Shown: positions 7,301-13,218 of the stretch, piece after piece
How positions within the stretch are numbered: the first letter of the stretch is position 1
Layout: each line of letters starts with the position of its first letter
NCBI GenBank assembly: GCA_046542305.1
Contig: JBKHBQ010000059.1
Span: 1-17,023 of the forward strand
Length of the DNA: 17,023 nt
Direction: 5' to 3'
Source of the DNA: JBKHBQ01 sp046542305
Lineage (GTDB): Bacteria; Bacteroidota; Bacteroidia; Bacteroidales; 4484-276
Made by a program: the position numbers and the translations under genes
Notes under the pieces: model-generated
What the model saw: the letters and a program-made list of their open reading frames with translations, nothing else
Databases searched by the model: none
Told to the model about the DNA's origin: nothing

Positions 7301-9223
7301 CCATACATACGACTGGTTGTGCTTGGCAATGGTAGAATCGGTGGTAAAATGTTCGGCATTGGGATTATAATAATTCCGCGGATCACCCAGCCCATAGAAG
7401 GTTTCGTCCGGTTCGTTTTTAGTTACCAATTCCTGATTGTATTCCTGGAAGTCAAAGGTGTATTCGTCTTCCGAGAGTTCAATGATTTCCCATCCGCCTT
7501 GCGGATCGAGGTTCATCGGATTGGCCGTGCCAAGGTACAAATGATCTTCGTCGGCAACCATCGTGCGGATTCCGTAATTCATATCGTTCCCCATGCCATT
7601 GAGGCTAACCGGAACAGCATAAACATCAGGAGTGGGGAAGCGGAACAGGTCGGCGCCGAAGAAAAAGCTCGGAATATTGTATCCGTCTATGTTTTTATAA
7701 TTGGCGGTCCCGTCTTTCAATTCAAAGCTGAAAGCCCCGGCAAACAATTCGCCCAGGGTGCCGTAGAGCAGGAAACTCCAATCCATGGTTCCCACATAAA
7801 GTTCGCTCTTGTACAGATCCATGGTCCAGGTGTAGTTGTTGAACAGGTTCCAGATACCTGCCGGACCGTAAAGCGGAGTGGCTCCCATATTATTGGGCAC
7901 GAGTTCCCATCCTGTTCCGTGGGTATACTTCGGGAGGTAGTGGTTTCCGTAAAGCAGGTCGATGTGTTCATCCGGCGTGCCGAAATCATCGCCGCTGAAC
8001 AGGCTGATGGCACGGTAGGTGCCAAGGATTCCCGCGATGGAATCTTCGAGGGTGGCCGGCGGGAACAACTGGAAATGTGCAAATGTGGAAACAAAAGGCA
8101 CATGCATGGTTCCCCAGTAAAGTTTTCCGCCAAACGATTTAAGTGCACCACCGCCGTAGGTAGCAGCCACAACAGGATCGGGTTCGAAATCTGTAGTTTG
8201 CCATACCTTTTGCCAGCTATTGGCATCCGCAGTAGTGAGGCCGCCGGTCTGGATTTCCGGGCTCATCCACAAGCCTGCAACATCGTTTGCCTTTCCTGCC
8301 AGACCCGGCCAGGTGGCTACAAACAGTTTTCCGTCGTGTTCGGCAAGTTCGGCTGCCTGCCCGTCGAGCACACCCACCTGTTCGAACAGGAAAGGATCGG
8401 CGAGATCGCCGTTCCAGCGAAGGACGCTTCCTCCGCTCATGGTACCAAGTCCCAGGTAAAGCACATCATCAATTACCACCCATTTGCGGATATTGGTAAC
8501 GCCGGTGGCCGTTCCGGGAACCACGAGCATGGTGGTGGAGCCAAGATATTCATTAGTTTCGGTATTATAGGCATATATTTTTATGCCGCCGGTCATCAGG
8601 GGCCCGCCAAGCAATGCCACACCATTAAGGCTGCCTGCGGAGCGGATACCGCTGATTTCGGAAATCCCCGGATCGGGCGGGGTGATGTCGATTTCTTCCC
8701 CCGAAAGGGTGTTGTAGGTATAAAGCCTGGGAGGCCGCCAGTCGCCGATTTGCGGCGGAATGGGAGGTGTAAACGGACCTTCACCGAATTCGCATACCCA
8801 ACAGTCGGTTTCTATCGGGCTTGTCAGTCCCAGATATCCTCCAAGCACGAGGCAGTGAATATTGGGCCCGGTGCCGAAAAACAGCTTGTCAGATTCCTGG
8901 GTCAAACCCCATACATAAGCCTGGTTGGTTTTGGGAATACCGCCAAGGGTGGTGCATTCATCACAATCGATGCCTGCAGGATTGTAGTAATTCTGATTAC
9001 TTCCTACACCGAAATAACAGCCATCGGGCGTAGCTTTGGCCTTTAATTCCGACTTAAGGATGTTAAATGTGAGATCTTTTGGCTGCAATTGGTTATATTG
9101 GTCAGCCCAATAATTTTGGAGGTCCTTTATGTCAAGTACTCCACTGGTTTGTGATTGTATTGATGATGTCCAGCCGAACAGCATCAAAACCAGAACAATT
9201 AATACGTAATCCTTCCTTTTCAT
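4400..9223 (-). CDS. Large T9SS-secreted protein with two beta-propeller-like repeats, PKD and sorting domain
   Basis: This 1607-residue protein is exported and probably displayed on or released from the cell surface. Residues 1-25 are a signal peptide (KRK, hydrophobic core, cleavage near SQT). Two homologous units follow, at about 69-590 and 608-1132. Each carries seven spaced 'LYxGT'-type strands (first copy near 113, 201, 254, 299, 367, 474 and 561), suggesting seven-bladed propellers. Both contain WGTMHVPF, NNYTWTM and GTMDWS. A PKD-like domain is at about 1135-1217 (VHWEFPGG, then PGDYSVTMYV). A pair of W/GY modules follows at 1222-1385. A 'GDD' domain is at about 1405-1497 (DVIGAFDADGNCVG, then YGDDETTPE). 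The C-terminal 75 residues are a type A T9SS sorting tail (IYPNPASDMLNI, ending in RRLVKQ). I see no catalytic motif; binding or adhesion is only an inference. Its own promoter is near 9312 and its terminator near 4365. Confidence 0.88.
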   Translation of the reverse strand: MKRKDYVLIVLVLMLFGWTSSIQSQTSGVLDIKDLQNYWADQYNQLQPKDLTFNILKSELKAKATPDGCYFGVGSNQNYYNPAGIDCDECTTLGGIPKTNQAYVWGLTQESDKLFFGTGPNIHCLVLGGYLGLTSPIETDCWVCEFGEGPFTPPIPPQIGDWRPPRLYTYNTLSGEEIDITPPDPGISEISGIRSAGSLNGVALLGGPLMTGGIKIYAYNTETNEYLGSTTMLVVPGTATGVTNIRKWVVIDDVLYLGLGTMSGGSVLRWNGDLADPFLFEQVGVLDGQAAELAEHDGKLFVATWPGLAGKANDVAGLWMSPEIQTGGLTTADANSWQKVWQTTDFEPDPVVAATYGGGALKSFGGKLYWGTMHVPFVSTFAHFQLFPPATLEDSIAGILGTYRAISLFSGDDFGTPDEHIDLLYGNHYLPKYTHGTGWELVPNNMGATPLYGPAGIWNLFNNYTWTMDLYKSELYVGTMDWSFLLYGTLGELFAGAFSFELKDGTANYKNIDGYNIPSFFFGADLFRFPTPDVYAVPVSLNGMGNDMNYGIRTMVADEDHLYLGTANPMNLDPQGGWEIIELSEDEYTFDFQEYNQELVTKNEPDETFYGLGDPRNYYNPNAEHFTTDSTIAKHNQSYVWGMTAAEDNIWIGTGPNVLQLVMGAYLQMPEPHQTDSWAAEFGLSQFSPPLPDIIGDWRPARVFRWDETTQTRTEHTPSFVDAPELQSTLGLRSAGTIGDLVILAGSNIATDFGVNFLAYNNNTGEFLGSHQIKNIEGDPVNNIRKWITIDGQSYTGISGSQYGYILKWTGTIANPFQFEVVGEIDAAPAEFTYHEGRLVTSCWPGGGELGSPNGGLPSVWYSPVIPSGGLTTANRFQWDVLWESSDYEVDPVMARMMAGGAIESLDGKLYWGTMHVPFMASLAHLKVYFEDFNISPDETDIINAILYGHRAISIFRADNLGEVNEEIELLYGEEYVSAYSPMTGWQMVPNASGLVPQYGPAGFGSAFNNYTWTMKIFDEQLFIGTMDWSYLIGSLVPAFLEGLVEEYLDGKGEITLEDIPLFHIPVPFEGADVWRISGSNSVAMPVTLNGVGNPRNYGIRTMATTGDKLYLGTANAMNLHPQGGWELYALTDVEADFVADKPVANPYDNISFHPLVDGSQLYSVHWEFPGGTPSYSNERYPEVYYDTPGDYSVTMYVEKLGQSLMEHKSEYISVVAPDEAQCMEFYEGWGGVSSYMIPVDPTLVNLMQPLINNPYFGNLVVMLSENGIFWPDLGINTILNWDTFKGYKVKMTSIANNCMFGEPVAQNNVTIQAGTHFIPILSMEPVSAYDMFNDAPLIFAYNLYNGEIYWPQGGIYTLNILYPGLAYLVMLSEEHTFIFPQSDATPDRIARMPKHEFVNPTEIWNDPLNTGVSHIFSIYAEALQDFSAGDVIGAFDADGNCVGMTRIKSTQENLPLIVYGDDETTPETDGMKEGNLIHFRVTGAGNSAEKEMTASFDTELPHHNGRYSTHGLSGIKALREGSTGLAANELPGLDIYPNPASDMLNIVLPGNFAAKATIYNTQGQLMMSSDLVSGENTLDIGTLQSGVYFIEISGQEKIITRRLVKQ
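5828..7402 (-). repeat. Second propeller unit of the large T9SS protein
   Basis: Codons 608-1132 form the second copy of the duplicated unit, from TFYGLGDPRNYYNP to GGWELYALTD. Its strand motifs fall near residues 649, 740, 793, 838, 909, 1021 and 1109, offset by 536-548 residues from the first copy. The DNA is clearly diverged overall, but short blocks stay identical: 6468-6499 (32 bases) and 6179-6202 (24 bases) match the first copy exactly. Confidence 0.85.
7454..9019 (-). repeat. First propeller unit of the large T9SS protein
   Basis: Codons 69-590 form the first copy, from GCYFGVGSNQNYYNP to GGWEIIELSEDEY. Blocks 8094-8125 and 7820-7843 are identical in DNA to blocks in the second copy. 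This copy has extra cysteines near its start (CDEC at 87-90, CWVC at 141-144) that are replaced in the second copy, so the first unit may have a disulfide or metal site of its own. Confidence 0.85.
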
Positions 9224-9308
9224 TGTAAAATTTGTTTAGTTATGAAGTTCAATAATTAATCGAGACCATTACCAACGGGAAACACTATGCTTTGCTTTGT
9301 AAAGCTAC

Positions 9309-9316
9309 CAAAATTA
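9309..9316 (-). promoter_or_regulatory. Promoter -7 box for the large T9SS gene
   Basis: The minus strand reads TAATTTTG, an exact TAnnTTTG match, 86 bases before the ATG. This gives a leader of about 75-80 bases. No good -33 TTG is visible at the right distance. The start codon lacks a Shine-Dalgarno and is preceded by an AT-rich stretch, as is usual in this phylum. Confidence 0.45.
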
Positions 9317-9499
9317 CCATAATATCGGAAGGCTTTATACATTTTTAAAAAAAAAATCCCATAATTGGATAAAGTACCTGTGGGCCGCTTATTAAGAACG
9401 GTGTAAAAATAACAGTTTTAATCAGCAAATAATGAATGACTTATAGGATAGTAAAATTGCCTTGATTGCGAAACACTATTAATATCTAATTTAACTCAA

Positions 9500-9507
9500 T
9501 ATCTTTG
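9500..9507 (+). promoter_or_regulatory. Promoter -7 box for the methionine gamma-lyase-like gene
   Basis: TATCTTTG followed by CAG is an exact TAnnTTTG match, 34 bases before the ATG, giving a leader of about 27 bases. The leader is too short to hold a SAM riboswitch, so any control by methionine would have to act through a protein. No clear -33 element was seen. Confidence 0.5.
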
Positions 9508-9541
9508 CAGAAAATTCTACAAACATTCATACAAAATCAAA

Positions 9542-10726
9542 ATGAAGGATTCAGAGAAATTAGGTTTTATGACCAGGCAGGTACATGCCGGTGAGTTTGA
9601 TGATCCGATGGGAAGTGCCACTGTGCCGATCTACCAGACTTCAACATTTAAATTTAAAAGTGCCGACCATGGCGCTGCATGTTTTTCGGGAGAGGACGAC
9701 GGGTATATTTACACCCGGCTCGGCAACCCTACCATTGGTGCGCTCGAACAGGCCGTAGCAAACCTTGAAAAGGGTTTTGCCGGAATAGCCACTTCTTCGG
9801 GAATGGCCGCCATTACCACCGTATATCTTACTTTTCTCGGTCAGGGAAAGCATATTGTAAGCCATAACGCATTGTACGGCCCTGCTCGCGGCGTAATGGA
9901 AACGGTGTTCTCAAGGTTTGGTGTGGAATATTCCTATGTGGATACCACCAATATCGGAAATGTGAAGGCAGCCATCCGGCCAAATACCGCGATGATCTAC
10001 ACCGAAACCCCCGCCAACCCGACGATAGAAATTACAGACCTGAAGGCGCTTGCTGCTGTTGCCCGTGAGGCCGGCATTCCGCTGGTTGTCGACAATACCT
10101 TCTGCAGTCCTTATCTTCAGCGTCCAATCGAACAGGGCGCCGACGTGGTTGTGCATTCTATGACCAAATTCCTCAACGGCCATGCCGATATCGTGGCCGG
10201 GATGATCGTGGCAGCCGACAAAAAACTCCACGATATGATGAGGCCCGTCATGACCAACATGGGCTGCAACATGGACCCGCATCAGGCATACATGGTGCAT
10301 CGCGGCCTGAAAACACTCGGTCTGCGCATTGAAAAAGCCCAGCAATCGGCCATGCAAGTCGCCGAGTATCTCGAAAATCACCCCAAGGTAGAATGGGTGA
10401 AATACCCCGGCCTGAAATCCCACCCGCAATACGACCTGGCCCAACGGCAGATGGACGGCCCCGGCACCATGATTTCTTTCGAACTGAAAGGTGGCCTTGA
10501 TGCAGGGAAGCGGATGATGGACAGTGTGGAGCTGGTGCTGCTGGCGGTGTCGCTGGGCGGCGTGGAGTCGCTCATCCAGCACCCCGCTTCGATGACCCAC
10601 TCCAAACTTTCGCACGAGAATAAACTGCAGGCGGGTATCACCGACGGCCTCGTCAGGTTTGCCGTTGGCATCGAAGATGTTGAAGACATCATTGCAGACC
10701 TGGACCAGGCACTGGAAAAAGTATAG
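9542..10726 (+). CDS. Methionine gamma-lyase-like PLP enzyme (Cys/Met metabolism family)
   Basis: The product is a cytosolic fold-type I PLP enzyme of the trans-sulfuration family. Overall similarity is closest to methionine gamma-lyase, which cleaves methionine to methanethiol, ammonia and 2-oxobutyrate. The family's sites are intact: YTRLGNPT at 57-64 (phosphate contact from the neighbouring subunit), SSGMAA at 85-90, the stacking Tyr111, Asp184 in VVDNTFCSPY, the PLP lysine Lys209 in SMTKFLNGHADIVAG, and Arg372 in VRFAVGIE for the substrate carboxylate. SLGGVESLIQHPASMTHS (337-354) is also typical. The length (394) is normal. One point is odd: the cysteine that follows LYG in well-studied methionine gamma-lyases (LYGCTF) is Pro113 here (LYGPAR), so preference for methionine over cystathionine or homocysteine is uncertain. 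The gene stands alone, with its own promoter and a strong terminator. The start has no Shine-Dalgarno. Confidence 0.88.
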   Translation: MKDSEKLGFMTRQVHAGEFDDPMGSATVPIYQTSTFKFKSADHGAACFSGEDDGYIYTRLGNPTIGALEQAVANLEKGFAGIATSSGMAAITTVYLTFLGQGKHIVSHNALYGPARGVMETVFSRFGVEYSYVDTTNIGNVKAAIRPNTAMIYTETPANPTIEITDLKALAAVAREAGIPLVVDNTFCSPYLQRPIEQGADVVVHSMTKFLNGHADIVAGMIVAADKKLHDMMRPVMTNMGCNMDPHQAYMVHRGLKTLGLRIEKAQQSAMQVAEYLENHPKVEWVKYPGLKSHPQYDLAQRQMDGPGTMISFELKGGLDAGKRMMDSVELVLLAVSLGGVESLIQHPASMTHSKLSHENKLQAGITDGLVRFAVGIEDVEDIIADLDQALEKV

Positions 10727-10757
10727 TTTTTTTTCCTGAATTAACTAACGGATATAG

Positions 10758-10795
10758 AGGCTGTTTCCGATATTTGCCAGGGAACAGCCTTTTTT
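10758..10795 (+). terminator. Intrinsic terminator after the lyase gene
   Basis: AGGCTGTTTCC (10758-10768) pairs with GGGAACAGCCT (10780-10790) as an 11-bp stem with one G-U pair and an 11-base loop. The stem runs straight into TTTTTG. It lies 31 bases past the lyase stop and isolates that gene from the patatin gene. Confidence 0.9.
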
Positions 10796-10842
10796 GTATT
10801 TTCGGGTTTAAAAATTTCGAACCCGATACAGGCGTTTTAGTA

Positions 10843-10850
10843 TAAATTTG
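10843..10850 (+). promoter_or_regulatory. Promoter -7 box for the patatin gene
   Basis: TAAATTTG is an exact TAnnTTTG match that ends only 8 bases before the GTG start codon at 10859. Transcription would then begin at or within a few bases of the start codon, implying a very short or absent leader. No -33 TTG at the right spacing is evident. Confidence 0.4.
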
Positions 10851-10858
10851 GGCCCGGC

Positions 10859-13156
10859 GTGAAATCTTCGACATTAAAAATTTTGGTGTGTTTAATGTTT
10901 GTCATCATAGCAAACCAAACTCTGTATGCCCAAAAAGTTGCGGTAGTGCTTAGCGGCGGCGGCTCGCGAGGAACTGCCCATATTGGCGTGCTGAAGGCAC
11001 TGGAGGAAAACAATATTCCCATCGATTACATTGCCGGTACTTCCATCGGTGCCCTGGTAGGCGGATTGTATGCCGCCGGATATACACCTCAGCAAATCGA
11101 ACACTTTTTTCTTTCCGAAGAATTCGCAAACTGGGCCGCCGGCATCACTGATCCGCGATACCGGTATTTCTATAAAAATGATGATCCCGATGCCGGATGG
11201 ATCAGTCTTGATCTGGATTTTTCCGAGCGTTTTTCAAAAGTTATTCCCACCAACCTTATCTCGCCGGTGGAAATGGATTTTGTGCTGATGCGCATATTTG
11301 CCAATGCCGCAGCCTCGGCCCAGTACGATTTCGACCACCTGTTTATTCCGTTTCGCTGCATTACTGCCGACATCGATTCCAACCGGCGGGTGATCATGTC
11401 GTCAGGTGATCTGGATAAAGCTATCCGCGCTTCGCTAACCTTCCCGTTTTATTACAAGCCTATTAAAATCAACGGGCGGCTGCTGTTCGACGGGGGGATG
11501 TATAATAATTTCCCCGTGGATGTTGTGCAGCAGGAGTTTCAGCCTGATGTGATCATTGGCAGCAAAGTGGCAGGCAATTATCCCAAATCCGACCCTGACG
11601 ATATCATCTCTCAAATCCAGAATATGCTTACCGTCAACACCGATTTTTCCATCGATTCGGCAATGGGCGTATTGATCGAACCGCCGGTGAAGAAGGTAAA
11701 CCTTGTGGATTTCAGTACGGCCGCCGATTTCATCGACAGCGGTTATGCCGAAACCATCACGTATATGAGCAGGATCAAAGAATTGGTGAAAAGAAGGGTG
11801 AATATTGCCGCCCTCGATTCGGCGCGCATGATTTTTAACAGCCGCAAACCGCCCTACCTGATCGACAGCATACACATCAGCGGATTGTCCGACCGGGAAG
11901 AGGTGTATGTTTATCGCACCCTGATTCATAAGCGGGACAATCCTACCCTGAGCGATATCACACCCGAATATTTCAAACTGGCTGCCGACAACAAATTGAA
12001 GCTCGACGGTTCGGCCATCAGGTTTAAACCTGCTACGGGGAAGTATGATCTGTACCTGGAATTAAAACCTGCTGATCGTTTTACGTTGAAATTCGGAGGA
12101 AACATTTCCTCTCGCCTGGCCAACCAGGCCTTTGTTGAGATCAACTACAAATACCTGTTTCGAGATGCCCTCAATCTGAAAGCAAATGTATATTTCGGAA
12201 GATTTTACACTTCTGCGCTGCTCGGTTTACGGTTGGATGTGCCGGCGCGGTTCCCGTATTATGCCGGCGGACAACTGGTATACAATCATTACGATTACTT
12301 TAAAAGCACCATTCATTTTTTTGAGGACCTCACGCCTTCGTTCCTGATCCAGGACGACAACTATTTCGGGGTGTATGCAGGCATTCCCGTAACCAACAAG
12401 GGGCGACTTCAGGCCGATTACCGGCTGGGGTTCCTCGAGGATAAATACTATCAGAACAACCTCTTCAGCCGCGAAGATACTGCCGACCAGACCGAGTTTC
12501 AGTTTATGAGCGGAAAGCTACTGTGGGAGCTGAATTCGCTTAACAGAAAGCAATATGCAGATGCAGGGGCAAGATTTCTGATTTCGGCAACCTATGTAAA
12601 CGGCCTTGAAAAATTCACCAGCGGGTCGTTATCGGAACAAGCCGGCAGTGCTTACGAAAAATCCCATCAATGGCTGAATTTTAAGCTGCTCTGGGATAAT
12701 TATTTCGAACGTATCGGCCCGGTTCAACTGGGGTTTTATTCGGAGTTGAATGTTTCCACGCAGGAGTTTTTCAATAATTATACATCGGGTTTGCTGGCGG
12801 CACCCTCGTTTAATCCCCTGCCGGAAAGCAAAACGGTTTTCCTGCCCAAGTTCCGTGCCCATAGCTACGGTGCGATTGGACTGAAGACGGTTGTGGGGCT
12901 TTCGAAAAGAATTGATTTCAGGGCGGAAACCTACCTGTTTCAGCCTTACCGCGAAATGATAAGAGATGAGAACAACAAATCCGTTTACGGCGATCCATTT
13001 GAAGAACGAAACTGGATGGCTGCCGGTACCCTGGTTTATCATACCTTCATCGGCCCCCTAAGCCTGTCGGTGAATTACTTCGAAAACCCTGAGGAGAAAT
13101 TTTTTGTCGCCCTCAACATCGGATATATCATTTTTAATAAGCGGGCGCTGGAATAG
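10859..13156 (+). CDS. Patatin-like phospholipase with POTRA and outer-membrane beta-barrel (PlpD-like)
   Basis: This 765-residue protein has the layout of the type Vd autotransporter-like lipases (PlpD, FplA). Residues 1-25 are a signal peptide (hydrophobic 8-19, cleavage near LYAQ). The patatin domain spans about 26-320 and keeps every catalytic element: the oxyanion loop GGGSRG at 33-38, the nucleophile Ser62 in GTSIG, and the dyad Asp211 in DGGMYNNFP. It should hydrolyse phospholipid acyl chains at or outside the outer membrane. A POTRA-like segment is at about 333-410 (IDSIHISGL). From about 415 to the end alternating aromatic strands form a BamA-like barrel, finishing in IGYIIFNKRALE. 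The start is GTG; the next in-frame ATG (codon 13) would destroy the signal peptide. No Shine-Dalgarno precedes it. The next gene follows after 62 bases with its own -7 box. Confidence 0.9.
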   Translation: MKSSTLKILVCLMFVIIANQTLYAQKVAVVLSGGGSRGTAHIGVLKALEENNIPIDYIAGTSIGALVGGLYAAGYTPQQIEHFFLSEEFANWAAGITDPRYRYFYKNDDPDAGWISLDLDFSERFSKVIPTNLISPVEMDFVLMRIFANAAASAQYDFDHLFIPFRCITADIDSNRRVIMSSGDLDKAIRASLTFPFYYKPIKINGRLLFDGGMYNNFPVDVVQQEFQPDVIIGSKVAGNYPKSDPDDIISQIQNMLTVNTDFSIDSAMGVLIEPPVKKVNLVDFSTAADFIDSGYAETITYMSRIKELVKRRVNIAALDSARMIFNSRKPPYLIDSIHISGLSDREEVYVYRTLIHKRDNPTLSDITPEYFKLAADNKLKLDGSAIRFKPATGKYDLYLELKPADRFTLKFGGNISSRLANQAFVEINYKYLFRDALNLKANVYFGRFYTSALLGLRLDVPARFPYYAGGQLVYNHYDYFKSTIHFFEDLTPSFLIQDDNYFGVYAGIPVTNKGRLQADYRLGFLEDKYYQNNLFSREDTADQTEFQFMSGKLLWELNSLNRKQYADAGARFLISATYVNGLEKFTSGSLSEQAGSAYEKSHQWLNFKLLWDNYFERIGPVQLGFYSELNVSTQEFFNNYTSGLLAAPSFNPLPESKTVFLPKFRAHSYGAIGLKTVVGLSKRIDFRAETYLFQPYREMIRDENNKSVYGDPFEERNWMAAGTLVYHTFIGPLSLSVNYFENPEEKFFVALNIGYIIFNKRALE

Positions 13157-13192
13157 CATGCCACATCCTGCCTGTTTTTTCAGGGATTTTCC

Positions 13193-13200
13193 TAATTTTG
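13193..13200 (+). promoter_or_regulatory. Promoter -7 box for the M14 peptidase gene
   Basis: TAATTTTG is an exact TAnnTTTG match 18 bases before the ATG at 13219, in the 62-base gap after the patatin gene. No terminator is visible between the two genes, so read-through from the patatin gene is also possible. Confidence 0.4.
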
Positions 13201-13218
13201 ATGGAAAATTAACCAGCT

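Larger units (their letters stand above)
9224..9541. other. Gene-free divergent promoter region
   Basis: This 318-base, AT-rich interval lies between the minus-strand T9SS gene and the plus-strand lyase gene. It holds a -7 box for each direction (9309-9316 minus, 9500-9507 plus) and an A-rich run at about 9346-9356. I found no reading frame, tRNA, riboswitch fold or terminator in it, and no trace of the missing front half of the barrel-gene remnant. Confidence 0.6.

Noticed and set aside
7076..9046. A 656-codon plus-strand open frame antisense to the large T9SS gene
   Set aside because: The minus-strand frame has a signal peptide, repeats and a sorting tail, while this frame has no domain, promoter or plausible composition. 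Its length results from codon bias and the duplicated units beneath it.
9224..9541. Possible SAM riboswitch or the lost front of the barrel gene in the divergent gap
   Set aside because: The leader from the lyase -7 box is only about 27 bases, and no frame in the gap on either strand resembles a signal peptide plus barrel.
9911..10615. Minus-strand frame of 234 codons opposite the PLP enzyme
   Set aside because: It is a shadow of an intact enzyme gene with all active-site motifs; His-rich noise, no domain.
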